A stretch of DNA of 64,000 bases from Flavobacterium sp. MDT1-60 (GTDB lineage: Bacteria > Bacteroidota > Bacteroidia > Flavobacteriales > Flavobacteriaceae). The position numbers and the translations under genes were made by a program. Shown here piece by piece: positions 10,601 through 20,200 of this stretch; position 1 is the first letter of the stretch; the number at the start of each line of letters is the position of its first letter. The stretch spans positions 5,499,898-5,563,897 of the forward strand of contig NZ_CP062159.1 in NCBI RefSeq assembly GCF_014844035.1. Reading direction: 5' to 3'. The notes below the pieces were generated by a model. The model saw only the letters and a program-made list of their open reading frames with translations. It was not told where the DNA came from and did not search any database.

Positions 10601-10721
10601 CTGGAACTGGCATTCCACTTTCATCGTTTATCATCCCATTTACCGTGACATCCTGAGCCACAGCTATAACCGAGAATAACAAAGACGAAACACAAAAAAT
10701 AAGTAATTTTGTTAATTTCAT
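7611..10721 (-). CDS. susC: SusC/RagA-family TonB-dependent outer-membrane transporter
   Basis: A 1036-residue TonB-dependent receptor for oligosaccharides. Signal peptide 1-22; carboxypeptidase-regulatory-like domain at ~24-100 (GMINDESGMPVPGATVVLKG, DFDGKFQI); the SusC signature LNEVVVVGYGTQKK; plug domain ~110-230 (GRVAGVTI, IRIRG, WVVDG, IESIEVLKDAASAAIYGTRA); then a 22-strand barrel ending in an aromatic-terminated strand (FMLGANLQF). It is the first gene of the minus-strand locus, and the 345-bp region in front of it holds repeated operator-like sites shared with the divergent regulator. Transport would be energised by TonB-ExbBD encoded elsewhere. Confidence 0.96.
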   Translation of the reverse strand: MKLTKLLIFCVSSLLFSVIAVAQDVTVNGMINDESGMPVPGATVVLKGTTKSTASDFDGKFQIQVPSSGVLVVTFIGYAAVNEAVNGRTKITIQLKPESQSLNEVVVVGYGTQKKAVVTGAISSVKAADLEKVPNGRVEQALQGRVAGVTIASSSGQPGAASTIRIRGITTFGDGGNNPLWVVDGNVVDAGGIGYLNQSDIESIEVLKDAASAAIYGTRAATGVILVTTKKGKSGKISVNYTGFSGVSSAAKKLDLLNATQYATIMNEKSLADGGAIRYANPNALGNGTNWQDAIFNDQAYRYSHELSISGGGESSTFYASFGIQDQQGIVTSEISNYTKKSFRLNSTHKISKYFTFGQTFGYTKQKTLDVGNKNSEFGGPLSSAINLDPTTPLVVTDPAVANAAPYSTNPVMRDENGNPYGISTVVGQEMTNPLGYVQTRLGRYNWSDDFVGNAYLEANIIDGLKFRTTIGGKMAYWGDQGFTPVNFLSANVNTLKNSYYQNNNKSFAWNIENVLTYAKKFGDHNVSILLGQGTYVENIGGAVGATMFGLPITSYKDASFDFDIPQSDRSSSTDDFIQHKVTSLFSRLNYDYKEKYLFMGVVRRDGSTRFGENNKFGVFPSFSLGWVASKEDFWKENNVVNTLKFRGGYGVVGNDQVADFRYISLVSGGYNYSFGNTGSITTGYANVTLDNPDLKWEETSQVGFGIDARLFNDFNFTFDYYKKKTTGILRPVVIPGYVGVAEQPWANVADMNNSGLEFELGYKKRLGEFNLGVNGNVATLKNEVTYVGPDTQFIIGDASFQSMGPVTRTQVGHSYNEFFGYKTAGIFQNEAEIAAYTNAAGGLIQPGAKPGDFRWVDNNGDGSISDDDKQFLGTSLPKLTFGLTVNLDYKNFDFMAFAQGASGNKIFQGLRRLDILNANYQTEALGRWTGEGTSNDYPRLANNDGNGNFSKMSDFYLEKGDYVRLKIVQFGYTLPLNLSSKIGADKIRFYVTGENLITFTKYTGYDPEIGGQVLGIDRGIYPQAKSFMLGANLQF

Positions 10722-10801
10722 TTTTCTAAAAATTTTGGTTAATTAATTAGTAATTTGATGCAATAATAATGTTATTTTTTTACTATCAACAATTAAAATT
10801 C

Positions 10802-10818
10802 ATTACAAAAACACATCA
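10802..10818 (+). promoter_or_regulatory. Operator-like repeat, copy 1
   Basis: ATTACAAAAACACATCA, identical to copy 2 that begins 33 bp downstream, about three helical turns away. Probably a binding site for the LuxR-type domain of the adjacent regulator (inference). Confidence 0.6.
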
Positions 10819-10834
10819 AAGTAAAATTTATCAC

Positions 10835-10851
10835 ATTACAAAAACACATCA
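10835..10851 (+). promoter_or_regulatory. Operator-like repeat, copy 2
   Basis: ATTACAAAAACACATCA, a perfect direct repeat of copy 1 and in the same orientation. It lies 114 bp upstream of the susC start. Confidence 0.6.
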
Positions 10852-10994
10852 TTTTTTTTATAATTTATTGATTATTAATATTTTAAAAATAAAATTAAAG
10901 ATGTTATCAAAATGTTAATTGCAAAAATAAACACTACACTTGTATTAGATTGCTTATTTTTATCATTAAAACGTCTTACTATCTCGATATAGTT

Positions 10995-11011
10995 ATTACA
11001 AAAATGCATCA
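10995..11011 (+). promoter_or_regulatory. Operator-like repeat, copy 3
   Basis: ATTACAAAAATGCATCA, 15 of 17 bases identical to copies 1 and 2. It ends 55 bp before the regulator start, so it may mediate autoregulation. Confidence 0.55.
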
Positions 11012-11066
11012 AAACACTGATATATAATTAGTTACATAATAAAAACCAAAATAAATTAGAAAATTT

Positions 11067-13937
11067 ATGAAATTGATTAAATCATATTTTATTATTACTT
11101 TTTTTACATTATTCTCAATATCATTTTTTGGGCAAGTTAAAAGCATTGGTTTGCCTGATGTAAGAAATTACAAGCGAAACGAATACAAAGGAGGAACACA
11201 AAACTGGAATATTGGACAGGATAAAAATGGAAACTTATATTTTGCTAATAATAACGGCCTGTTACAATTTGATGGTTCTTCTTGGAGGAAATATCCGCTG
11301 CCTAATTTAACTTCTGTACGATGTCTGAAAATTGATGATTCAGGCAAGATTTTCGTAGGTGGCTATAATGAATTTGGTTATTTTCAACCAAATGAAAAAG
11401 GAAAACTTAAATATACATCGTTAGCTAAGAGCGTAGACAAAAACAAAATCAAAATAATTGACTTCATCTGGAAGATTCATACCTTTAATAATGAAACTAT
11501 TTTTCAATCTTTTGCCAGAGCTTATATTTTTAAAAACAATAAATTAACCATTTTAGAAGCCCCAAAGCGATTTCAATTTTCATTTGTAGTTGAAAACAAA
11601 CTCTATTTTCAGGATGAAGGAAAAGGAATTTTAGAATACAAAAATGGAAAGTTATATTCTTTACCAAACACAACCAGCTTCAACAACACAGAAATCTGGG
11701 CGATGTATGCTCTCGATAAAAACAAGATCTTAATTATAACCCTTGAAAAAGGGCTATTTATATACGAGAACAATACGGTTAAACCATGGAATACTGAAGC
11801 CAATAATTTTGTCAAAAAAAACAATTCATTGGGCGGAGTTACAATTAAAAATAACTTTATTGTTCTAAACTCAGTATTAGATGGCATTGCAATTTGTGAT
11901 TTTAATGGTAAAATAATCCAACATCTTAATCGCAAAAAAGGCTTGCAAAATAATACCGTTCTAACATCCTTTATTGACAATAAAAACAACCTATGGTTAG
12001 GTCTTGACAATGGTATTGCTTTTGTAAATGAAGGATCGCCTTTTACCTACTTTGGTTTCAGTTACGACATTAGTACTGTTTATGCTTCTGTAATTCATGA
12101 AGGAAATTTATATGTAGCAACAAATCAGGGTGTTTTCTATCATGCCTGGAACAACAGCTTTAAAGCAGACACTTTTAAGCTTGTAGAAGGAACAACTGCA
12201 CAATCATGGAACGTACAAGTCATAGACAATGAACTAATTTGTTCGAACAATAGAGGTGCTTTAGCCATAAAAGGCGGAAGGGTAACCAATACGATAGATT
12301 CTAAAGGTTACTTCGGCATTAAAAATATTCCAAACCGACCTGGCTTTTTTATAGGATCAAATTATGACGGATTTGCAATTTTTGAAAAAACACCTGGTGG
12401 ATTAGTATACAAGAATCAGCTTATTGGTTTTGACAAATCATCAAACAGTTTTGAACTTGATGAATCTTATTTATGGCTTAAAAAAGATGAATCGATTTAC
12501 AGAATGTCTCTAAGCAATGATTTGACAAGATTTTCATCTATCAAAAAAATAGACAGACTTACTCCTAAATATAAAAATATAGGAAGCATTCAGAAAATCG
12601 ACAACCAACTATACTTCCAAACCAATAATCATTTCTACAAATATTCGCAGGAACAGGGTTTGTTCTATGAAGACAAAAACTTATCTAAATTATTCAAAAA
12701 CATTCCCATCATAAATGCGCTAAGCGAAGATTCCAAATCTAACTTATGGTATGCCTTTGATGAATCTTTAGGTGTATTAATGAAGCGAAATAAATATTAT
12801 ACTAATATTGTTGCTCCGTTTTCAAATTTAACAGGGAATTTGGTTAGTAACTACTTATCTGTAAACACAATTGATTCTAAAAATATTTTTATAGGATTAA
12901 CCGACGGATTAGCACATTACGACTCTGAATTACTGAACAACTTTGTAACGAAACCGAAAGCCTTTATCCGAAGTTTTTCTTTTCCGGGTGATACAATTAT
13001 TTTAGGTAATAATCAGAATAAAATTGAAAATATTCGAATTCCGTATGCATCAAATCATGTTCGTTTCACATTTTCTTCGCCAACTTACGAAAATCTGGAG
13101 AATGTTGAATTCTCGTACCAACTAGAACCTTTTGATGATAAATGGAGCAATTGGTCAACTATTTCAATTAAAGAATATACAAATCTTCGTGAAGGAGATT
13201 ACAAAATGAATGTGAAAGTTAGAAACAGTTACGGAATTCAATCCGAACCGTCTACGCTATTATTCACTGTTTCCCCTCCTTGGTACAGGCATTTTTTAGC
13301 CCTTATCCTTTATTTTGTTTTGATTATAGTCGGAATCTATGTTATTTCTAACCGAATTAAAATGAAGATTAGAAAGAACAAATATTACGAAACGATAGAA
13401 CAAAGAAGACTGTATCTTGAAAAAGAATCAAGAATCAGGCAAGAACAATATGATCTTGAAAAAGAAATTGAAAAACTGAAAAATGATAAGCTTCAAATCA
13501 AAATCTTAGCAAAAGACAAAGAATTAGTAAATAACTCTTTACAAGTTGTAAAGAAAAATAAAATCTTAAACGGAATTATTCATAAACTAAAAGAAATTGA
13601 TGTTGAAGCCCTTGATGATTCGACGAAGTTTCAAGTTAGTAAACTAAATAAGAGCATAGTAAAAGAAGTAAATACCGACAAAAGCTGGAAAGATCTGGAA
13701 AAACATATCAAGAACGTTCATTTTGAATTTTTGAAACGCTTAAAAGAAAAATACCCAACCATTTCACCACGAGAGCTTGATTTGTCAACCTACTTATTAA
13801 TGAACATGTCAACCAAAGAAATTGCCGAAATCATGAATATTTCGACTGGAGGTGTTGAGCTGGCACGTTACCGCTTAAGAAAAAAATTAGGCCTGAATAA
13901 AAAAGAAAACTTAATTGGTTTTCTAATGAGTATCTAA
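11067..13937 (+). CDS. Membrane-spanning propeller / triple-tyrosine / LuxR-HTH regulator
   Basis: A 956-residue one-component regulator. After a signal peptide (1-22) comes a long periplasmic beta-propeller-like sensor (~25-660, repeats such as DKNGNLYFANNNGLLQFDG and DNKNNLWLGLDNGIAF). A triple-tyrosine domain follows (~666-735, YQLEPFDDKWSNWSTI and LREGDYKMNVKVRN), then a transmembrane helix (~742-762), a long charged coiled coil (~770-870) and a C-terminal LuxR/GerE-type helix-turn-helix (~897-956, SPRELDLSTYLLMNMSTKEI then MNISTGGVELARYRLRKKL). No histidine kinase or receiver domain is present, unlike hybrid two-component regulators of Bacteroides. It is divergent from susC and most likely senses glucan fragments in the periplasm and activates the locus. 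Confidence 0.9.
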   Translation: MKLIKSYFIITFFTLFSISFFGQVKSIGLPDVRNYKRNEYKGGTQNWNIGQDKNGNLYFANNNGLLQFDGSSWRKYPLPNLTSVRCLKIDDSGKIFVGGYNEFGYFQPNEKGKLKYTSLAKSVDKNKIKIIDFIWKIHTFNNETIFQSFARAYIFKNNKLTILEAPKRFQFSFVVENKLYFQDEGKGILEYKNGKLYSLPNTTSFNNTEIWAMYALDKNKILIITLEKGLFIYENNTVKPWNTEANNFVKKNNSLGGVTIKNNFIVLNSVLDGIAICDFNGKIIQHLNRKKGLQNNTVLTSFIDNKNNLWLGLDNGIAFVNEGSPFTYFGFSYDISTVYASVIHEGNLYVATNQGVFYHAWNNSFKADTFKLVEGTTAQSWNVQVIDNELICSNNRGALAIKGGRVTNTIDSKGYFGIKNIPNRPGFFIGSNYDGFAIFEKTPGGLVYKNQLIGFDKSSNSFELDESYLWLKKDESIYRMSLSNDLTRFSSIKKIDRLTPKYKNIGSIQKIDNQLYFQTNNHFYKYSQEQGLFYEDKNLSKLFKNIPIINALSEDSKSNLWYAFDESLGVLMKRNKYYTNIVAPFSNLTGNLVSNYLSVNTIDSKNIFIGLTDGLAHYDSELLNNFVTKPKAFIRSFSFPGDTIILGNNQNKIENIRIPYASNHVRFTFSSPTYENLENVEFSYQLEPFDDKWSNWSTISIKEYTNLREGDYKMNVKVRNSYGIQSEPSTLLFTVSPPWYRHFLALILYFVLIIVGIYVISNRIKMKIRKNKYYETIEQRRLYLEKESRIRQEQYDLEKEIEKLKNDKLQIKILAKDKELVNNSLQVVKKNKILNGIIHKLKEIDVEALDDSTKFQVSKLNKSIVKEVNTDKSWKDLEKHIKNVHFEFLKRLKEKYPTISPRELDLSTYLLMNMSTKEIAEIMNISTGGVELARYRLRKKLGLNKKENLIGFLMSI

Positions 13938-13942
13938 GAAAC

Positions 13943-13975
13943 AAAAAAGCCATTCGTTGTCGCGAATGGCTTTTT
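13943..13975. terminator. Bidirectional terminator
   Basis: Arms AAAAAGCCATTCG and CGAATGGCTTTTT with a short loop lie between the convergent regulator and murF genes. Both strands end in a T run, so it can serve both. Confidence 0.85.
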
Positions 13976-13978
13976 GTG

Positions 13979-15265
13979 TCATGAAATATATTCTAAAGTT
14001 CGTTCCAAAGCCATACCTCTGGAGCCTTTTATTAAAATAGTATTATTTTCAAAATGTATGGTTTTCAGATGATTTGAAAAACCTTCAAAAGTTTCAAAAA
14101 AATGAATATTTTTATTTGAGATCTTATTTTCGTAAAACGACTTTCCTATCAAATAACAGATTGATTTATTTTGGTTTAATAATGAATCAACAACGATTTT
14201 ATGTTCTTGCTGACTTTCTCTTCCCAATTCAAACATATCACCCAAAACCATCACTTTATTCTCGCTATCCAATTGAAGAAAATTGGCAACAGCAACAGCC
14301 ATACTACTCGGATTTGCATTATAAGCATCCAGAATAATTTGATTTGATCCCTTTTTTAATAATTGAGACCTGTTGTTTTCCGGAATATAGCTTTCAATTG
14401 CTTCTTTTATAGCTTCGTCATCCACTTTAAAATACCGCCCGATAGAAACTGCGGCATTTATATTATTTGCATTGTACAATCCAATTAAATGCGACTGAAC
14501 ACTAAATTGATCATAATCGATAACAACGAAAGGATTTGCGGTAATATTTTTGATTTTGACGTCAGCTTTATCATTGTTCACACCAAAAGTAAAAGATTTT
14601 ATACCTGTAGATTTTTCAATTTGAATAGGATCTTCAAGATTTACAAAAGCCAATTTATCATTTTTAGCCAAATATTGATACATTTCGCTTTTTCCTTCAA
14701 TTACACCTTCAACACCACCAAAACCTTCTAAATGCGCTTTCCCAAAATTCGTTATATATCCAAAATCCGGCTGAGCAATTTCACATAAAAATTCAATTTC
14801 TTTTTTATGATTCGCTCCCATCTCTACAATTCCAATTTCAGTTTCAGTATTAAAACTTAACAATGTTAATGGAACTCCAATATGGTTATTCAAATTTCCT
14901 ATTGTCGCTTTCGTTTTGTATTTTTTAGATAAAACAACATTAATAAGTTCTTTCGTTGTTGTTTTTCCATTGCTACCTGTCAGGGCAATAATGGGCAATT
15001 TTAAATAAGCCCGGTGAAATTTTGCTAATTCCTGCAGCGTTTCTAAACTATTCTCAACAAGAATAGTTCTTTTATCTATAAAATAAGATGCATTGTCTAT
15101 AACAACAAATAACGCTCCTAATTCAAGTGCTTGCTTCGCAAAAGTATTTGCATCAAAATTTTCGCCTTTGATAGCAAAAAAAATAGAATCTTTTTCAATT
15201 TTCCTTGTATCGATTGAAAGAGATTTACATTCTAAAAACAGGTTATGAATTTCTTGAATATTCAT
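13979..15265 (-). CDS. murF: UDP-N-acetylmuramoyl-tripeptide--D-alanyl-D-alanine ligase
   Basis: A 428-residue Mur ligase that adds D-Ala-D-Ala to UDP-MurNAc-tripeptide in the cytoplasm, the last soluble step of the peptidoglycan precursor pathway. The N-terminal domain includes SIDTRKIEKDSIFFAIKGE. The P-loop is LTGSNGKTTTKELI (~95-108), followed by TIGNLNNHIGVPLTLL and EMGANHKKEIEFL. The C-terminal Mur domain has ILDAYNANPSSM and VLGDMFELGRES. Length is slightly short but complete for Bacteroidota. It is convergent with the regulator and downstream of gldJ, which has its own terminator. Confidence 0.95.
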   Translation of the reverse strand: MNIQEIHNLFLECKSLSIDTRKIEKDSIFFAIKGENFDANTFAKQALELGALFVVIDNASYFIDKRTILVENSLETLQELAKFHRAYLKLPIIALTGSNGKTTTKELINVVLSKKYKTKATIGNLNNHIGVPLTLLSFNTETEIGIVEMGANHKKEIEFLCEIAQPDFGYITNFGKAHLEGFGGVEGVIEGKSEMYQYLAKNDKLAFVNLEDPIQIEKSTGIKSFTFGVNNDKADVKIKNITANPFVVIDYDQFSVQSHLIGLYNANNINAAVSIGRYFKVDDEAIKEAIESYIPENNRSQLLKKGSNQIILDAYNANPSSMAVAVANFLQLDSENKVMVLGDMFELGRESQQEHKIVVDSLLNQNKSICYLIGKSFYENKISNKNIHFFETFEGFSNHLKTIHFENNTILIKGSRGMALERTLEYIS

Positions 15266-15311
15266 TTATAAAATTTTTAATAGACCGTAAAAGTAGAAAA
15301 AAATAAACACA

Positions 15312-15364
15312 AAAAATTCCAAATTCCATACTGAAATGTTCAGCTTTTGGAATTTGGAATTTTT
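15312..15364 (-). terminator. Terminator after gldJ
   Basis: A perfect 17-bp inverted repeat (AAAAATTCCAAATTCCA at 15312-15328 with its complement at 15348-15364), T-rich at the minus-strand 3' side, 20 bp past the gldJ stop. Confidence 0.85.
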
Positions 15365-15384
15365 GTTATTGAAATTTCTAAAAC

Positions 15385-17073
15385 TTAGTTTCTAGGCGAT
15401 TTTCTTTTTTCAGCTTTTGAACCTACTCTAGACATAGCACATCTAAATCCGATGTAATCTGTTGCCATATCCTGAGGGAAATATCTTCTTTGAGCCGGAT
15501 CTAACCAATATGCTCTGTCTCTCCATGAACCTCCTTTGTAAACTCTTACTTTATCATCTATTAAAGTAGTACGTTTGCTAGAGTTGTCATATTTTCTAGT
15601 CATCTTACCTAAACTATCAGTAGTGATATTATGTTTAGGAGAATTATACATTGCCTGATCTGTTTTTGGTCCTGATTCAGAATCTCCAAAGTCAAAATAT
15701 CTTGAAGATTGTTTATCACCATCTCTATAATTGATATTATCGCTTGTACTGAAATTTGTTCTCAAATATGTTTCTTGTTCGTCAACTGGAACCTGAGCAA
15801 TTTCTCCCGGAAGATTTCTTGCTACAACTTTACCGTTGCTTAATGTGTCATATTTTATATTTGCTGTTGAAACGATTTCAATTTTACCGTCCTTACCAAT
15901 TTTGTTTTTAGCGTATTGATTTCCTCTGTAGTAGTTAAAATCATTTGCTTCATTATCAATAATAGGTCTGTAAACATCGGCAACCCATTCCGCTACGTTA
16001 CCAGCCATATCGTATAATCCGAAATCATTTGGTGCATAACTTTTTACAGAGTTTGTAATATCAGCTCCATCATCAGACCAACCTGCAATTCCACCGTAAT
16101 CACCGTTTCCTTGTTTAAAGTTAGCCAATTGATCTCCTTTGTTTTTACGTTTTGATGAACGTGTATAATCTCCGGACCAAGGATATTTCTTTTGTCCTTT
16201 ATAGATATTATATTCTCTTTGTCCAACATCAGCTGCAGCTGCATACTCCCATTCTGCTTCAGTAGGAAGTCTGTACTCTGGTAAAATAACTCCTGAAGAA
16301 CGTTGTGCGTACACATTTTTCTCTTCTACTACACCATCTTTATTAGCTTTTGGTCTTCTTCCGTTTGGATTTTTCTTTAATACCAATTCTTCGTTACCAC
16401 CATAAGTAGTAGAAGGTGAAGCAAGGTAAGCTTCAGTATTAAATAAACTTTCAGCACTTACATCTGTAGTTTTAGCACCTTTTTTAAGATATCCGTCTTT
16501 TTCAAGAACAGCTTCATTTACACGGTCAGTTCTCCATTTACTAAATTCAACTGCCTGAATCCAGTTTACACCAACTACAGGATAGTTTGCATAAGAAGGA
16601 TGTCTTAAGTAGTTGTTAGTCATCGTTTCGTTGTATCCTAAACGATTTCTCCATACTAAAGTATCTGGCGATGCTCCTTCGTAAATATTTTTGTAATTTT
16701 CTTCTGTTGGAGGAAAAACTTTCTTCAACCACTCCAGGTATTCTAAGTACATACCGTTCGTAACTTCAGTTTCATCCATATAGAATGATTGAACGTGTTG
16801 TTGAGTTGGCGTGTTATTCCAATCGTGCATAACATCATCCTGTACTTTACCCATAGTAAATGTACCTCCTTCAACAAAAACTAAACCAGGACCAGCCTGT
16901 TGTTTTTTCCCTGCATTTCTGGCAGAAGTTCCATTCTGACTATCTACGTCCCAACCTGTTGCTCGAGAAGCGTGACTGGAACTCGATTTTTTGCTACAAC
17001 TAGCCGCGCCTAACATCAATACCATTGACATCATTAATTGCAAGGCTACAATTTTGTTTACTTTCATACTCAT
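15385..17073 (-). CDS. gldJ: Gliding motility lipoprotein GldJ
   Basis: A 562-residue outer-membrane lipoprotein needed for gliding motility and type IX secretion. Lipobox GAASC (Cys26) follows a hydrophobic signal. The fold is that of the formylglycine-generating (FGE-sulfatase) family: FVEGGTFTMGKVQDD, MDETEVTNGMYLEYL, YRLPTEAEWEYAA, GLYDMAGNVAEWVADVY and YKGGSWRDRAYWLDP are seen. It is thought to be structural, not an enzyme. The start may be 17073 (MSMKVN) or 17067 (MKVN). It is divergent from porU, which is the arrangement in F. johnsoniae as I recall it. Confidence 0.95.
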   Translation of the reverse strand: MSMKVNKIVALQLMMSMVLMLGAASCSKKSSSSHASRATGWDVDSQNGTSARNAGKKQQAGPGLVFVEGGTFTMGKVQDDVMHDWNNTPTQQHVQSFYMDETEVTNGMYLEYLEWLKKVFPPTEENYKNIYEGASPDTLVWRNRLGYNETMTNNYLRHPSYANYPVVGVNWIQAVEFSKWRTDRVNEAVLEKDGYLKKGAKTTDVSAESLFNTEAYLASPSTTYGGNEELVLKKNPNGRRPKANKDGVVEEKNVYAQRSSGVILPEYRLPTEAEWEYAAAADVGQREYNIYKGQKKYPWSGDYTRSSKRKNKGDQLANFKQGNGDYGGIAGWSDDGADITNSVKSYAPNDFGLYDMAGNVAEWVADVYRPIIDNEANDFNYYRGNQYAKNKIGKDGKIEIVSTANIKYDTLSNGKVVARNLPGEIAQVPVDEQETYLRTNFSTSDNINYRDGDKQSSRYFDFGDSESGPKTDQAMYNSPKHNITTDSLGKMTRKYDNSSKRTTLIDDKVRVYKGGSWRDRAYWLDPAQRRYFPQDMATDYIGFRCAMSRVGSKAEKRKSPRN

Positions 17074-17281
17074 TCTTAGGTGATAAATTTAGGTGCTGCA
17101 ATATAATAATTAACATTTAATTAGCAACATCTGTTCTAATAATTTTATTTCACTGTTTTTTTACCAGAAAATAACCTATAGTTACGAACGCAAAAATATA
17201 CTTTTTATTATTTACTATAACATGAAATACTATATTTTTACTTAGTAAAATAATTTAAAAATAATTTCTACTTTTCAACTT

Positions 17282-20200
17282 ATGAAACAGAGCCTAATCT
17301 TATATCTTTTTCTGATTCCAATTTTAGCATTTTCCCAAATAAATGGGGACTTTACAGTAGATTGGCAAACTAAAAAAGAAATGAGTTTTGGCGATTTTAA
17401 AACGATCGTACCTTACTTTTCAGGCAATAGTTTCAGGTATGATATTTCAAAGAAAAGCATAACATTATTGCTTAATTTGAATCAATCTAATTATTCTAAC
17501 AGTTCTTCTGTTCAAATTTCCAACATTATTTATGAATCCGTTTCAATCTCTGACTTAGGTGATTTATCACTTGCGAACATCCCTGAAAAACCAAATGAAA
17601 CGTTAAAAATCGCTTCTTCAAGAGAAAAAAAGGAAATTTTCATCTCACTTTCACCTATTATTAAAGAAGGAAACAGTTTTAAAAGAATTCGATCATTTTC
17701 TTATAATCTAAACAATAATGCATCCAAAAATAACAGTACTTATCTCACACAAAAACCAAATCTCATTCAAAATTCAGTATTAGCTAATGGAGATTGGTAT
17801 CGCTTTTACATCGAAAGATCAGGTGTTTATAAAATTTCAAGAGCATTTTTGCAAAGTTTAGGATTTGATCCTTCCAAAGCTGACCCTAAAAGAATCAAAA
17901 TTTATGGCAATGGAGGAAGAATGCTTCCTTTAATAAACAGCACTTATTACCCGGATGACTTAATTGAAAATGCTATTCAGATTATTGGCGAGTCAGATGG
18001 TGTTTTTAATAATGAAGATTATATTCTTTTTTATGCCGAGGGAACAGATAACTGGAATACAGAGAGTCAAACAAACCTCAATTTATTCGACACCAAATCA
18101 TATTATTATATAACAGTAATTGGCGGAGATGGAAAGCGAATTCTAAACCTGAATCAGCCTTCTGCAAATACCACTCTTGAGTTAAATACGTTTGATGACT
18201 ATCAATCTCACGAGATCGACCAGACCAATATTGCTCATTTGGGGCGTCAATGGTTCGGGGAATCATTTGATATTAATCAAGAGCAGGAATTCTCGTTTAC
18301 TTTCCCAAATCTTGACGTTTCTATACCAGTAAAAATTGAAGTTAGCGCCGCATCAGCTGCCTTTACTCCTACTTCATTTGCAATTGCCGCTAATGGTCAA
18401 AGTATTGGCACTATTAATTTCAATGCATTAGTTTCAAGTTCAGACATAAAGTTTTACACCGGAAAACTACCTGTTAATACTGTTTTTACAGGGTCTGAAA
18501 GCGTAAAAATAAAACTCACCTATAATAATAACGGAGTTCCGGGATCGAAAGGATATCTGGATTACATCAATTTAATTGCCAAACGAAAATTATTAGGCAC
18601 CGGAAAACAATTTAAATTTCAATATGATTTAGCCGGTTCGACTACCGGAATTGTAAATTATACGATTGGAAACGCCTCAGGCATTTCTCAAATTTGGGAC
18701 ATCACAGACCTATATAATGTATCAAAAATAGAAAATTCAAATCAGGCAACATTTAGCTTCAAGGCTTCATTGGGTGAAATTCGAAAATATATTGCCATTG
18801 ATCCGGCAGATTATTTCACTCCTTTAAAAGAGAATCAATCAAAAATTACTAATCAGAATCTAAAAGGAACCATTTTTAAAAATACCCAAAATAGTTTTCA
18901 GGATATCGATTATGTAATTATTGCTCCAAAGTTTTTAATTTCCCAGGCTGAAAAATTAGCTAATTTTCATCGCACTTATTCTAATTTAAACACAAAGGTA
19001 ATTGCATTAGAAAATATCTATCAGGAATTCTCTTCAGGAAAACAAGACATTGCAGCTATCCGAAATTGCATTAAATACATTTATGAAAATGCTTCTTCGC
19101 CAGAAAAAAGAATAAAGTATGTAAATCTATTCGGGGATGCTTCATTTGATTATAAGGATCGGATTTGGAATAACACGAATATTGTACCTATATATCACTC
19201 CTTAAATAGTAACACAATTGGAGAATCTTCATTTGCTTCTGATGATTTTTACGGACTCATGGATCCGGATGAAGGAAATATCATTTCTTTTTTTGGCGGA
19301 ATTGATATAGCCGTCGGAAGGATGTTGGTTTCAGACAATGCTCAGGCCGGAGAAATGGTTAATAAAGTATTGGAATATCACGATACAAAATCTTATGGGA
19401 ACTGGAGAAATAACGTTGTTTTAGTCAGTGATGATTCAGACCAAAGTTCTGACGCTTCTTTACAGTCACGTCAAAATAGTTTAGCAGATGTTATTGCAAC
19501 TGAAAAACCGTTTTTCAATATTGACAAAATTATTTTAGATTCTTATACTCAGGAAGCTTCAGCAGGAGGATCAAGATATCCAAAAGCAAGAACTGATCTT
19601 TTTAATGCTTTTGAAAAAGGGGCTTTAGTTTTTAATTATTTAGGACATGGTGGTGAAGATGGTTTGGCAAGTGAGCGAATTTGGGAAAAATCAGATGGTC
19701 AAAACTTAAATAATCAATATAAATATCCTTTATTCATCACTATTACATGCGAATTTTCAAGATTTGATGATCCAACAAGACCAACCGCTGGTGAATATAC
19801 TTTTTGGAATCCAAAAGGAGGTGCCATTTCGATGCTGACTACGATCCGGGCAATTGGTCAGTTTAATGCCGAAAACTTCAATGATAATTTAAGCAAAAAC
19901 CTGCTTTCTTATGGCTCAAATCAATATACCACTATTGCAGAAGCACTTCGAATTTCAAAAAATGAAAATCCAAGTTATTCCAGTAATGTTATTTTTTACA
20001 TTGGAGATCCCGCTTTGATGTTGGCGATTCCGAAACCAAGAATAAATTTAACAAAAGTAAACGATGTTGTGATTTCACAACCAATTCCAGACCTTAAATC
20101 GCTTTCAAAAATTAAAATTACAGGTGAAATTACAGATGAAAACAACACTTTATTAAGTAATTATAATGGTGAATTAGCTACAGCAATTTTTGATAAATTA

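Larger units (their letters stand above)
10722..11066. promoter_or_regulatory. Divergent control region of the glucan locus
   Basis: A 345-bp AT-rich gap between the divergent susC and regulator genes with no plausible gene. It carries three copies, all in the same orientation, of a 17-bp motif (separate entries), and an inverted half of the third copy (TTTGATGCA, about 10756-10764) close to the susC start. No clear TTG / TAnnTTTG promoter was found for either gene, which fits activator-dependent transcription. Confidence 0.65.

Noticed and set aside
10802..10851. CRISPR-like repeat
   Set aside because: Only two perfect 17-bp copies and one variant, no spacer array and no cas genes; a regulatory site is the better reading.
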